Shown in pieces: positions 41,290 to 53,939 of a stretch of DNA of 64,000 nt. Origin of the DNA: Symsagittifera roscoffensis (Eukaryota; Xenacoelomorpha; Acoela; Convolutidae). How positions within the stretch are numbered: position 1 is the first letter of the stretch; every line of letters begins with the position of its first letter. The notes under the pieces are model-generated. The model was not told the origin of the DNA and searched no databases. It saw only the letters and a program-made list of their open reading frames with translations. A program made the position numbers and the translations under genes. The stretch lies in assembly GCF_963678635.1 (NCBI RefSeq), contig NC_087063.1:85051574-85115573 (forward strand). The letters are read 5' to 3'.

Positions 41290-44200
41290 TCTGGGCTGAT
41301 GCTTATTGCTTCCCTGTGACTCTCACTTGTCCTAATAACGCACTGATCAATTCTGTAATACTGGCTAATAAGACTAACACGACAGGAAAAACTTTCTCTA
41401 GTGACTAGAAAATAGTTTGAATAAATCAGTACAGCGTAAAATCAAAAGATTTGCAACAGTAGGCAATAAATGATTTGTTGGATTATAAGATAGCACAATA
41501 TGATGATCACGCGATAATTACAAAACGTAGAAAATTATCTCCCAGCTTATTTTAAAACAAATCAGAGAAAAACTTATCAAATCGAGAAAAAAAATTCAAC
41601 AAATAAAATGTTGCCTGTTTCAAACTCGAGCGAGTTTCTAATGAAAGGTTTTCCTATTCAGTGCGACACTGAATAGAAAAAACTTGAAAACAGTTGTTTT
41701 TCTCATTTGAGCTTCCATTGCATCCACCGAGTTGTTCTCCATTTATCCATATCCGGATTGCCCAAACTAAACCTAATAAAAACTCTCAAGGCAGCCAATC
41801 CTCCAAAAAAAATGGTTTCAATTTACTATCCGTAAAAGATGTTGATCTAGTTCTAATTTTACTGAAATAACAAAGAAGATTCCGGGTTACAATTTAGATT
41901 TGTTTAACGTTGGTTTTCTGTTTATTTTTCTTCTATTTTAGTTTATTGCTTCTATTTGTTTTATGGACTTATTAAGGCAATATCTCATAATAACTTGATT
42001 CGAAAATGCCGTGTCTGTACATTTAGTGAATTGTTGCGCTCTTTGTACGGTGTAGTGTCTATTCTCTGACCCCTCCTAGTCGACAGGAAACTTATACGGA
42101 CGGAAAAGTGTCTACTTTGTGATCCACATCATCGACGAATAGGGAAACTTTTAGGCACGGTCAAATGAAGACTCGTCCAGGTACGGTCAGTCAATTGTAC
42201 ACTCTTCCGGGTTGACGGAAAAGGACCCGTGTGGATCGGTGAAATAGGGAACTTTCCGGGTAAGGTCAAACAATCGAAACAACTACCGGTACGGTCGAAT
42301 GAACAGCACCCATCCGAGTACGGTTGAAAAAATAGAATCTCTCCGGGTGTGGTCGAAAAGACAAGACATCTTTGGGTTCTGTTGAAAAAATAGAAACCTC
42401 CAGTTCTACATAATATACATATATAAAAAAGATTCTCCAGTCCTACATAAAATACATATATGGCAATTCCCCGGAAAGTAAAATTAAAACCTATAACGAT
42501 TGGCTAAAATTTGAATATAGCTTTATGTGCTTTTGACCGTCCTTACCATAGCCAACTCAATGTGGACCTTATAACAAGGAGTCGACAAAACTAATTACTG
42601 TTTTAAGGCTATCAGCAGAGCAGCGCAAAATAACTAAGTTGCATGTAAATTAAGTGAGCTCATGGCTGGTTCTCAGTATCCCCAGGCCACTGAGAACCAG
42701 AAAACAGGGCTAAAAACAGGGCTAGTACACAGCTAATATTATTTTACTCTGTTACTATAGTTTTTGCCCATATAGAAACTAGCCAAAACCAACGGAGATG
42801 GATCGAACCTTTCCTTGAGTCGTAGCTTCTCATAGTCGAAATTCGATGTTAATAAATTAAACTTATTCCGTTCCAGGAAGCTAAAGACTAATGAAAAACC
42901 AGGAATTGTTGCAATTTTAGTTTTCGACCTTCCCGATTAATCACTTTTTCTACTTTAGTTTATTGCTTCTATTTGTTTTTATGGACTTATTAAGGCAATA
43001 TCTCATAATAACTTGATTCGAAAATGCCGTGTCTGTACAATTAGTGAATTGTTGCGCTCTTTGTACGGTGTAGTGTCTATTCTCTGACCCCTCCTAGTCG
43101 ACAGGAAACTTATACGGACGGGGAAGTGTCTACTTTGTGATCCACATCATCGACGAATAGGGAAACTTTTAGGCACGGTCCAATGAAGACTCGTCCAGGT
43201 ACGGTCAGTCAATTGTACACTCTTCCTGGTTGAAGGAAAAGGACCCGTGTGGATCGGTGAAATAGGAAACTTTCCGGGTAAGGTCAAACAATCGAAACAA
43301 CTACCGGTACGGTCGAATGAACAGCACCCATCCGAGTACGGTTGAAAAAATAGAATCTCTCCGGGAGTGGTCGAAAAGTCAAGACATCTTTGGGTTCTGT
43401 TGAAAAAATAGAAACCTCCAGTTCTACATAATATACATATATAAAAAAGATCCTCCAGTCCTACATAAAATACATATATGGCAATTCCCCGGAAAGTAAA
43501 ATTAAAACCTATAACGATTGGCTAAAATTTGAATATAGCTTTATGTGCTTTTGACCGTCCTTACCATAGCCAACTCAATGTGGACCTTATAACAAGGAGT
43601 CGACAAAACTAATTACTGTTTTAAGGCTATCAGCAGAGCAGCGCAAAATAACTAAGTTGCATGTAAATTAAGTGAGCTCATGGCTGCTTCTCAGTATCCC
43701 CAGGCCACTGAGAACCAGAAAACAGGGCTAAAAACAGGGCTAGTACACAGCTAATATTATTTTACTCTGTTACTATAGTTTTTGCCCATATAGAAACTAG
43801 CCAAAACCAACGGAGATGGATCGAACCTTTCCTTGAGTCGTAGCTTCTCATAGTCGAAATTCGATGTTAATAAATTAAACTTATTCCGTTCCAGGAAGCT
43901 AAAGACTAATAAAAAACCAGGAATTGTTGCAATTTTAGTTTTCGACCTTCCCGATTAATCACTTTTTCTACTTTAGTTTATTGCTTCTATTTGTTTTTAT
44001 GGACTTATTAAGGCAATATCTCATAATAACTTGATTCGAAAATGCCGTGTCTGTACATTTAGTGAATTGTTGCACTCTTTGTACGGTGTAGTGTCTATTC
44101 TCTGACCCCTCCTAGTCGACAGGAAACTTATACGGACGGAGAAGTGTCTACTTTGTGATCCACATCATCGACGAATAGGGAAACTTTTAGGCACGGTCAA

Positions 44201-45107
44201 ATGAAGACTCGTCCAGGTACGGTCAATCAATTGTACACTCTTCCGGGTTGACGGAAAAGGACCCGTGTGGATCGGTGAAATAGGGAACTTTCCGGGTAAG
44301 GTCAAACAATCGAAACAACTACCGGTACGGTCGAATGAACAGCACCCATCCGAGTACGGTTGAAAAAATAGAATCTCTCCGGGTGTGGTCGAAAAGACAA
44401 GACATCTTTGGGTTCTGTTGAAAAAATAGAAACCTCCAGTTCTACATAATATACATATATAAAAAAGATCCTCCAGTCCTACATAAAATACATATATGGC
44501 AATTCCCCGGAAAGTAAAATTAAAACCTATAACGATTGGCTAAAATTTGAATATAGCTTTATGTGCTTTTGACCGTCCTTACCAGTCGTCCAAACAAGGC
44601 TTCTTTACTTCCGTAGTTCCTTTAAATTGTATCGTGCAACTTTGGCCTGTTTTGTATGATACCCCGTCCTTTTCTGAGCAATTAAAAGTGTCTTTCCGGT
44701 TTTCGCGTTTTCTGTTGCCGTAAAAAAGCTGTTACGTGCTGTGCACTCCCAAAACGAAATTTCAAAATTTACTACTTCGAGCACATCCGACTTTCAATTT
44801 TTGTTCCAAAATATAAATCACGTTGTGAATCGTCTTTTTCAAGGTACCGTAAATTCAAAAGACTGGTCGAATGGCACATAAGCAAAATTATTTGTTTGGA
44901 GAGCTTGGAAGAAACTTATAATGACGCCCAACAACGGTGGTTTCAACTTCGAAAAAAAAGAAATGGTCCCCAAAACGACATCCAAAGAAAATGGTCAGAA
45001 TCAGTGTTAGGATGCAAAAGTGCAGCATTGATTTTGAAGCTGCAACTAAGAGAAAAAAAATTTAAAGTTTCAAGTGTGCCAATCGGTCATAAGGCATTAA
45101 ACTTTTT
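41290..45107. repeat. Block C3, expanded by an internal tandem repeat
   Basis: This corresponds to C2 but is about 2 kb longer, because a 1,018-bp unit is present as two full copies and a part. It also contains the imperfect copy of the hairpin (41,649-41,681). Its right end (44,585-45,107) matches the RT fragment end of C2 and passes into B3. Confidence 0.8.
41937..44584. repeat. 1,018-bp tandem repeat, 2.6 copies
   Basis: The word aatgccgtgtctgtac recurs at 42,005, 43,023 and 44,041, exactly 1,018 bases apart each time. Units are about 41,937-42,954, 42,955-43,972 and a partial 43,973-44,584. Each full unit holds the degenerate ggtacggtcgaa array and then about 405 bases beginning atagccaactcaatg that do not occur in C2. 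The repeats are nearly identical, with a few substitutions and one T-run length change. Confidence 0.9.
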
Positions 45108-45110
45108 TTT
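44840..45110 (+). pseudogene. Non-LTR RT fragment in block C3
   Basis: A paralogue of 37,860-38,140. The frame 44,896-45,144 has a shifted start but carries the same IQRKWSES and AALILKLQ words. A decayed fragment. Confidence 0.45.
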
Positions 45111-48100
45111 CTTGCTGGAAAGTCGTGCTAGAAATAACTCTTAACCAATTGCTGACCGCAATTGGCATAACTTGATGTTTCTGAGAAATCAATTGTCTGT
45201 TTTTAAACAGAGAACATCAAGAGTGGCTGCGATAGGCGATTGGGAAGAGCAAAGAGTTTATCTAGTTTCAGAACATAACTTTACTGGCAAATCTTCCCAA
45301 CCAACTGAACAAGTCGTCCAAACATGTTGAGGGATATGTGGGAGGGTGAAGGAATCAAAATGAGCTGGGGCTAGGTGCCTCATTAGAAATGTTAGTTGAT
45401 GACGGCGCCCATCGATTGGATTGTGAAACTTGCTTAAGGAACCAATAAAAGTAGAGCGAAAACTTGGCCACGTGGTTCACTGATATAATCGAGAAAAACC
45501 AAAGCGTTATGCAGATTCTGGCCAACTATTATGAGGGCACGATCGTGACCTTGGCATCCTCCTTGGTATTTTTTTCGAGATTATGTAGTCTGTGGTCCTT
45601 AGAGTTATCAGAATTCAAACATCATCTGATCACTGCCATGATGTCAAGCTTTGCAAGGTATGTTACAAATGAACCAGAAGTACAACAAAGATCGGAAATC
45701 AGAATTAAAGACAGGAACTGCCTTCCGTGTGAATGAGGGTTATAGTCTGCTAGTCAACGCGAAATCTCTCGACGCCTCATTCCTGGCAACATACTACAAA
45801 AGAGCTTAACGAATACACATAACAAGGATGGAGGCTGGTAGTCAGAGAATCCTGATTCAGTAAGCATTCTCGCCACCGAAGTGTGTACGCTTGACCAGAA
45901 TGTCTCGTAGGAAAAGAAACTTGACGAAACTTATATGGAGCTACGCCCGGGGGAAAAGAAGAATAGCTAAATGATATTTTGGGAAAGTTCCTATTCTAAC
46001 AATTTCGAAAGACAAAGTAACAAAAGCCGCTCCTGTGACAGATGAGTCCGATCCCGTTTGCGCGATGATGATAGACTATGAGCCATTGCTGGAAGCCTCC
46101 GGAGAGAAGATCACTAGAAGCATCAACTTGAATCGTCGTGACTACCCCTGTCAAAGTGCGGCGCAGACCTTCTGATATCCAGAGCAACTTGTGCCTGATC
46201 TGGGATGAAGAAATCAATTCGGTTGGATTACCGGACCATCAGGTCACTATATTCATGGTAAGCTCTATGTTGGTGTTGCGCTGGATCGGGGAACCTGTCG
46301 TGAAGTATCTAGAAAAGCATCCAAGGTGAAAAACATCCCTTCAATAGACTATTCCAAAAAAAAACTGGATTTATTCGAGACTGCTGGTAACATTTTGGCC
46401 ATGCTGACAGAAGTGAAGAGCGTGTGGAGCAATTCTTCTTTTGGTTCCTAGCCACGCTTGATTTTATGCTTATGTCAAAGAACAAATGGCTTTTCCTGAC
46501 ACAGGCCCGCGAAAAGTACAGGCTTTTCCTGACAGAGATGGGACACTGCTTGAGAAAGAATGGGGAAAGTGTCTAGAAAAAAGACAAAAGCGCGTGAAAC
46601 TATACTGCCAACAAGTGAGTCTGAAAATGAGTATCTCTTTTTGCAGAAATGAAAAGTCCAGGGTCGAGGACCGATTGCGAGAACCGAAAAAGAGAATGAG
46701 ATCCTACGATGAGATGACAACTTGGGAGTCACTTGTTATCGGCTGAAAAGATGATGATGAGTTGGCAAGCAGCTGAACATTCCTGAAATTTTTAGAGCTT
46801 GATTGGACGAAAATCACGTAGCACAGTTAGGTTTGAGTTGACTTGAACTTGATGTCAGATACCAAAATCTGTAGGCCGGATACCAATAGGCTGGACTTTT
46901 TCAAAAAAAAATGATTGTAACATACTGTTTCATTTGTTTTTGTTCTTTTCTGTATCGTAAAATTTGCATGACATTCCATGAACATTGCTGAAAAAAATAG
47001 AATTTTTAAACTGAGATTAAAATAATTCAGGAGAGTTGTTCCCAGTAGACGGAGAGAAATCTTATTAAATTGAAAAAAAGTTTATGTTAAAAAAGTATGA
47101 ATCGATGTGCTGTGAGATGAAACAAAAATAAAGTTTTTTTTCAGGTTGTTAAGAGTTTATTGATAAAGTAGATGAACTTCCTTATGCGGCAACGTCTGAA
47201 AATGAACTTTGGCACTGTAATCTTGATTTTTTGATGGAAACGCCCGATGAGGAGATCGATCCGAGTCCGAGGGTTATTTACCAGTGGGTCATAATTCAAA
47301 AATCTTTCGTTTTGGTTTTAAATTTTCAAAAATTCAATTAATCTTGTCAAGCCAAGTTTTCTCGCACAGTTGAAAATTAGAATTCAAAAAGGCAGAGCAA
47401 CCAATTTGACAATTGTGGGAAATCGTAATAAAATTTACTGCTGACAAATTTCTGATTGCAATTGGCCTGTCTAGATTTTTCTGAGAGTAGCATTTTTCCA
47501 ATTACTATCAGAGATTATTTAGAGTGGCTGCGACAGGCAAAGTTTTTATCTGAATCCAGAGAACAACTTGACTGGAAACCTTCCTATTGAACTGAATTAG
47601 CTGTGCATACTCGTAAAAAAAAATTATAAAAATTCTTGACCGAGCTAGTTACTCTAGTCTTGATTAAATTACATAGAAGAGTTAATTCTAGAGTTGGTTA
47701 AATAGTTCTGGTCTAGAAGATTTTAATTACTTGAGACTATTCTCTGAGATAGTGCTGAGATAAGGTGAATTTCTATGTAAGTTGATCCATCTCAAATGGC
47801 TCTAACTTACACTGTCAAATGAAAATTTATAAGCAATAAGTTCCCGAACTTGTTTTTAATCGCATCCGGTTGTTTTAGGTCTTTCGAGACCTCGTTATCA
47901 CGCATGAATATGGGTTATTTTAGTAGAGAACATGGCCTTCAAGCAGTAACGCGATCTTGAGTTCCATGTCTAGCTGAACTGTTAATTTGCTCCGACCGAT
48001 TAAGGTATTAAAGCATCAGAGATAGTCTGTAACCAATGGACCTAAAAAAATTAAAGGAGTTCCAAGATAGATTTGGCTCCCACTGGTTGGACTTCTCGTG

Positions 48101-48140
48101 CAAAAATGTAAGGGTAAAACTATCGACCAACAATTCACAA
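45108..48140. repeat. Block B3, with continuous RT end
   Basis: A near-full copy of B1. The frame 45,464-45,736 repeats 31,063-31,335. Unlike B1, which is cut at 33,773, B3 runs on without a break into the RT C-terminal relic, so B3 shows the ancestral arrangement at the right border. Confidence 0.78.
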
Positions 48141-48740
48141 TTGCGATAGGTTTCGACTAAGCTTAAAATTTTGCGAACGGCATAACTGCGTTAGCCGGAA
48201 AGAAGATACCGAAATCTGGATGATCTTATAACGCAGAGTTCTTTTTCTACTAACATTTCTTCTGTTTTAGAGCCACGACACATCTTTAGGACCAATCACA
48301 AGCGACCAGACTGTTTGACGCCTCTTTCATGGGCTGTTTGCAAGCAGTTTGTGTGGGAGGTATTGGTAGTAGACTCCCTTGCCCGCTGTAGGACTAGTGC
48401 GCTGTCGGTTTGTAATCCTGGATTGACTGATGTTGAAGCGGAAGAGCGATAAAATGACAAGTAAAAGGACTAAGTAGATGCTGGAGATCTTTTTAGACCG
48501 CTCGTTTTTGAAGTTGAGCGCGCAGCAGACCACTGCTCGGATTTTTTTTATGAAAGTTTTAAAAGAATCAAACAGATGTGCTGGTGAATCTTAGCATGGA
48601 GCTTTTCAAAACAGAGAATCTCCCTAGCAAAACAGATTGCGAACGATGCGTGCTTACTCGGCAGAACAAATTTTGACGCCAAGCTTTTCGTTGTAATACA
48701 TAATATATTGTTCGTGTTCTCGTTTCGAGACACGTGTTAA
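48020..48740 (+). pseudogene. C-terminal part of a non-LTR reverse transcriptase relic
   Basis: The plus-strand translation has LKKLKEFQDRFGSHW near 48,040; a KRPDCLTPLSWA segment near 48,310, matching the KRPDG region of this RT family; and a FRPLVFEVERAAD segment near 48,495. DNA similarity to the inverted region 21,200-21,560 is visible over more than 300 bases, for example around gtcgtggctctaaaacag and atgccgttcgc. Stops interrupt it. It belongs to the same family as the relic at 21.2-23.0 kb but lies in opposite orientation. Confidence 0.7.
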
Positions 48741-48929
48741 TATTTTGGAAACGTATTCCGTATCGAGGTTATTTTTAGCCACATTAACTGGAATCATCTC
48801 CTTTTTCATCATTATCACTTCAATATCTAGAAAATGTCTAGGATTTTGACTGTAACTTTGGTTACTATTATTATGATTATTATTTCTGTTTAAGTACCTT
48901 TCAGACAGACTGCACAAAAATGCAGTATA

Positions 48930-50150
48930 ATTTAAATTGGAGGAAACGACTCATTAAATGAATAGGTTTTCCTGAGCATAAAATGCAAAGAAATACTTTT
49001 CAGAACAGCAGGAAGGTTTTTCCAGAGATTCAGCTCAACTATTCTCGGCGATCTTTCACCATACTTCGACAGTGGTCTTGGGGTATATAAGTCAGTAAAA
49101 TGGTAACTACGCGAAGTTGACAGGGTTGCAGGAACAAACAGATCAAGTATGCAAGAGGGAACAAAGCCCCTGATAGACAACTTTGTGCATTAGAATCAAG
49201 ATTTTGAAATTTATTCTTTTATTCTGGACGAAACAGGCAACCAGTGGAGCTCTTTTATAACATGAGTAATATGTGATTGACCTGATAAACGGCACAGAAC
49301 TTGGCGGTTTTGGAGGCGCTGTAGTTTCTGAAGAAGAAAACGAGGAAGGGAAAAACAGATTGAGTTGCAATAATCAAGTCATGTAAGTACCAGTGCACGT
49401 ACATAGGCATGACAGCAGTTAAATGATAAGTTTTTTCGGACTAAGTAGATACGCCTAAGCTGGTACTTGCAAGAAGAGAAGAGCAAAGACTGTTAACTTG
49501 CTTTTCATATGTCAAGTTATCATCAAGTATAAAACCAAGATTTTCAATATGAGTTGATAGAGAAAGCTCATATACTTGAAATAAAAAGTTTTCCGGTATA
49601 ATGTGGAATGAAATACGACGAGAAACAGACATGAGTTCAGTCCTGTTTCAAGTTAACGGAAGAGAACCGCGTTGAGACCTTAGAAATAATGTCATCAACT
49701 TTGTCAACCCATAAACCTGTACAACTGTCGATAAACAAAAAAAATCTGGCAATCATCAGCATAATAAAGATGATTCACCTTGAACGTATTGAGCAAACTT
49801 TGAAGTAACAAGCACACTGTCAACAACAAGGGTCCAAGTAGGGAACCCTGTAGAAATCCGAAACGTAAAGTACGGTGTGAGGAGATCACTTCTTTGATGC
49901 GAATACACTGTGTCCTGTTTTTCAAATATGAATGAAGCCAAGCTTTTGGATCGCCAGTTATGCCAACTTTTCTCTCGAGAACTTCCAAGAGAATATCATG
50001 GTCAATGGTGTCCAAAGCCGATGAGAGGTCAAAGGTAAAAATAATACAAAGTTTTATTCTATCTAGAAAAATGAGTAAATTTGACGAAAATTTTACTAAA
50101 GCCAATTCCGTGGAGTGGAAAGCACAGTAGGCAGATTGATTGGGATCTAA
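48930..50150 (-). pseudogene. L2/CR1-like LINE, 5'-truncated
   Basis: Minus-strand RT of the L2/CR1/Jockey kind. 50,105-49,704 carries AYCAFHSTE just upstream, then FTFDLSSALDTIDHDIL (palm Asp), GFLQGSLLGPLL and the catalytic YADD in YYADDCQIFF. 49,632-49,441 carries a NLGFILDDNLTYEKQVN segment, the thumb region. 49,180-48,932 carries an SPRIVELNLWKNLP segment near the C-terminus, like the KLWNSLP motif of CR1/L2 elements. Frame breaks occur at each junction. The 5' end stops at about 50,170, close to a G-run, as typical for incomplete reverse transcription. Target-site duplications were not identified. Confidence 0.87.
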
Positions 50151-50198
50151 AAAATTGTTAGTTTACAGATAAGTAGTATATGTTGGATGGAAATCGTC

Positions 50199-50217
50199 GG
50201 GGGGGGGGGGGGGGGGG
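50199..50217. repeat. Homopolymer of 19 G
   Basis: An uninterrupted run of 19 G in otherwise AT-rich sequence, between the LINE 5' end and a minisatellite. Its length may be unreliable in the assembly, and it could form a G-quadruplex. Confidence 0.95.
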
Positions 50218-50530
50218 TTGGTGCTGATCCCCATGTATTAACATAGGCTATAGAGCATCCGGTCAGCACCCTATGTATTAACATAGGCTATAGATTTCCC
50301 AATGTATTAAGAGAAGGAATAGGTTTCCTATGTATTAAGATGGTGAGGTTTCAGATGGTAAGTTTCAGAAAAAATTTTGGCGCCCGATCTTACCATATTT
50401 TAAGATAGTGTTTAGATTTCCCATGTATTAGGATAGTGTATAGATATCCTTGTGTATAAGAGTTAAAAATTCATTGTATTAACATAGGGAATAGGTTTCC
50501 CAATGTATTAAGACAGGGAATGGTAAGCTT
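50218..50530. repeat. Degenerate minisatellite, consensus about 35 bp
   Basis: About eight irregular copies of a word like ccaatgtattaagatagg followed by gaataggttt. Clear copies begin near 50,232, 50,270, 50,298, 50,327, 50,427, 50,475 and 50,500; one section around 50,350-50,395 is unrelated. No coding potential. Confidence 0.7.
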
Positions 50531-53287
50531 TCAATATGATGGTAAGAAAAACGTTTTTTTTTTTGGATTTTGTGTGGAAATGTCTAGTTTTTTCGCAAAA
50601 ATCTCGGCATGCGTTATGTAATTTTTGAGGATTACATGTAGAATGTGTAATGAAGAGATTGTGTTTATTGGTTCATGGTAAGTCCCGGGTAAGATGTGCA
50701 AAAGTTTGAAAATGTATGCAAAAATTGATATTTTTTCAAAAACACGATAAGATTTGATATACATTGACAAAAAACTGTTTCCTTAGATTATCCTTTTTTT
50801 GAAACTGTACTCAATCTAGCTTAAACTATGCTGAAACCTACTGAAACCTTGAAAAAATTTTCAAGTTTTGGAAAAAGTTGCAAGAGTTTCGAAGTTTTTG
50901 GAAATGTTTGCAAAAATTTCAAGTTTTTGGAAGAAATTGCAGATATCTCAAAATTTTGGCAAGTTTTTGTTGCTTATGATCTATTTTAAAAGAAATATGG
51001 ATATGTTTAGAGTTTTAAATTAAGCTCAAATTGTATTTCAATTGGCATCATGTTGAGACACTGATACAAAACTTTGAATGGAAATATGGTTTTTTCCACA
51101 ATTTTCTCTCAAAATAATCAAATACGATAAAATTTACCCTTTATTTTAGCTAAAAAGCTGTTTATATAATGCTATGCACACATAAAGCTCATATTAGCTG
51201 AATCAATATTGATACTTCCGATTTCTCGGGTAAATACGTGAATTGATCGTAATTTTCGAGAAGGTAAAAATTAATCCAATCTATCCAAAGTTTTCCATTT
51301 TTTACCTTTCAATTGTGTAATTAACTGGTTTTTCGTTCAATTCAAGGAGCATTCGCCTATGAATCGCAATTCAGTTTTACTATAAAAGCAAAATTCATTG
51401 AAATTTCTAGTTCAAACTGCATGATCCAGAATAACCCAAACTTGTACAAAAATTACAATTTCTGAGACGTTTTGAACATTTCATTACTAATAAGTTCCTG
51501 TTCATTGATCAAAATCGAACATTTTACTGCTAAACTTGACTAAAAATGGGGTATATTTCTCTTAACAGTTTATTAGATTGTATGATATTCAACAAAATCT
51601 TCTTCAAAACTGATGACTATCCCTCTGTTGCTTCTACAGCATAATTTTCATAGTTTTTCTGTAGTAATTTTCTATGTCTCAAGCTTATACTTGCTTTCTG
51701 CTTATTGCATTTTTTTGCTCTTGAACTCACTTTGCAAGAAAATTTTGACAGAACTGAGGAATTTAGTAGAAAATAGTATCAATTGAACGAACAATTTGTG
51801 GGCAGAGATAAAACTAGAACTGATAACGTCTAAATATTACCATCTAATTTGTACATGTTCTCCTTTAGGTTCCCTTGTTTAGTGGCTACAGCAAACTATT
51901 TCAGCAAAAAGACAAATTGTGAGACCAATAATTATCACTTTTCTTGCAAAATAGTTTGTAATTCGCTTTTTGTTCTTGATTTTTGTCGGAAAATTTCTCA
52001 AAAATATCGAAGTGAGAAACAGTTGCTGCTATTTTAAGCATTCGAAAGCACATGTATAATTTGAGACTATAAAGGTGTACTTTTACGTTGATTTCTTAGA
52101 ATTAATAAATTAAGAGCAGTTCTATTGTTTATTATCTGCAAAACTTTTGGAAGTAGAAATACGCAAGCAAACTTAGTTCCAAGTTTGTAGTTTGTATAAC
52201 ATTTATAACATCTAAAAGATTTGTTCTCAATAACATCGATTAAGGAAAGAAAATCATGGTGCAAACTGTAACAATTAAATAATTTTGCGAACTTAATTAG
52301 CAATAACTCTATAATTTATTGTAATTTTCTAATTGAAAAAAAAATGAAGCTAAACAGAACTAAACTTGTACTGTGTGTCTAATTGAAATTTTTCTTCATA
52401 GAAATAAGAGATCATACATCTGGTTCTGCTAACGTATTATTTTATTTAGATTTTTTCACCAGGCTCCATATTATTTTCTCTAAAAGTCTTTCTACATCAA
52501 ATTTTTTTATCCAAAAGAATAAAATGAAGACCTTGAAAGCAAATTTTTGATTTATGCTTCATGTATCATCTTCCAAAAGATGTTGGAGTTGGGTTTACTT
52601 CACCGCAAATTAATATCAAAAATCTGAATTTTCATATAAGTTAACCTAGTATATCAAATGATTAAAAAAGTTTCCAAACATTAAAATTTTATGTTGGATT
52701 TTTATCTCAAGATGTAATATTTAAGCTAAACAATTTGATTCTTTCTTAGTTTCTGCTTCATCTACTATCTTCCAACTTAATCCAATTCGAGCAAAGTTAT
52801 TTTGAAAATTGAGTTTTAGATGGAAAAATGTATCATTTCAACGAACGTTCATTAATCCGAAGCAGAATTAATACCATAAATCCTTTCTAAAAAAAATTCA
52901 AATTGTTTTCTCGACTGATTACTGTATGTCGCTGCTTGAACTCTTAGTTTCTATTTTGAATTAAATTTTTGATTGCGATTGATCCATATTATTATCTTGA
53001 AATTTTCAAATGTTAGCAAAACATACATTTTCCAGGTCAGTTATAAATTTCTTTTCTGAATCGTAAAAAGAAGGCAAAAGAAAACCATAATTCTTAGTAA
53101 ATCAGTCCCCAATATTTGCTACGCACTACTGTATAATTACTTTAACAAGCACTAAGCAAGGAAAACTTTAAAATGGTCACTAGGTAAAACCTTTCAATTA
53201 ATCGATGTTTTATAAATATCCAGTTTTTATAGTATTTCAACAAATATTTAAGCACTCATTAGCGTATGTGATTCACTTTTGCTATAA
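50531..53287. other. AT-rich intergenic or intronic sequence, no certain gene
   Basis: About 2.75 kb with high A+T and only short frames. A stretch at 50,840-50,960 has repeated caagtttttggaaa words, a weak minisatellite. A possible exon on the minus strand (52,087-52,279) is listed separately. Bases 53,215-53,287 resemble 55,025-55,100 (words atagtatttcaacaaat and actcattag), an older duplication just outside the 4,975-bp repeat. Confidence 0.5.
52087..52279 (-). CDS. Candidate internal exon, minus strand
   Basis: The minus strand reads attgttacag (a good 3' splice site) at about 52,280, then an open reading of about 64 codons with a CYKCYTNYKLG segment, and then ends near a caac|gtaaaagt donor-like word at about 52,087. 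The splice-site word and the following 30 bases recur on the plus strand at 57,475-57,530. No protein family is recognised. Support is limited to splice-like borders and open frame. Confidence 0.25.
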
Positions 53288-53545
53288 ATTTATTGCAACA
53301 AAATCCCCGCAAGCTGGCAACCAATGGAGTTTAGAGATTTTCGGATCGATTTCCATTGAAAGTTTCAAGACAATTTGAACTCGGTTGTTGCTGGTTTGAT
53401 CATCAATCAGAACATTTGAATCTGACAAAACAAGAATAATGATGAAAAAACTGTAGATTTAGTGTATAGACTTTTCAGATTCAGTAAAAAAAATTTTCAA
53501 TGTATTTTCTACTATGTTTTTTTTATTAAAAATAAATCAATTTTA

Positions 53546-53706
53546 CCTTCTCTTGGATTGTGTTTTGAGACTGCTGAGCAAATAATATAACTTTATGTTG
53601 ACAATGCTTCTTCTTGATATAATTAGTAAGTTTCTCGCTGCTATATGTATAAAAGTTACAATTGCTTTCGATGTATTGACGCATCTTTACGCATGTATTT
53701 TCTGCA
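53546..53706 (-). CDS. Candidate internal exon, minus strand (copy 1)
   Basis: A minus-strand tgttgcag word is followed by an open stretch of about 53 codons (MRQYIESNCNFY, then KLTNYIKKKHC). It ends at gagaag|gtaaaa, a donor-like word. The duplicate at 58,521-58,681 is identical because it lies in the recent tandem copy. No family is recognised. Confidence 0.28.
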
Positions 53707-53939
53707 ACATTCAAAAAATGCAATTTTATCGTTTCTATTCAGTGATGACATCTCAAAAATATGAAAAAGAAAAAAAGGGAGATCTAGAATGTCCCAAAAA
53801 TTTAGAAAAAAAAAGTTGAATAGCCTCCAAAAAAAGAATAAAAGTGAATAAAAACAGCAAAATGTTTAAGCAATTGTTTTTAACGTGAAAAAAAAATCAG
53901 AGTACATATGCTATTTAGCCTAGCTGAAATAAAAATCAT

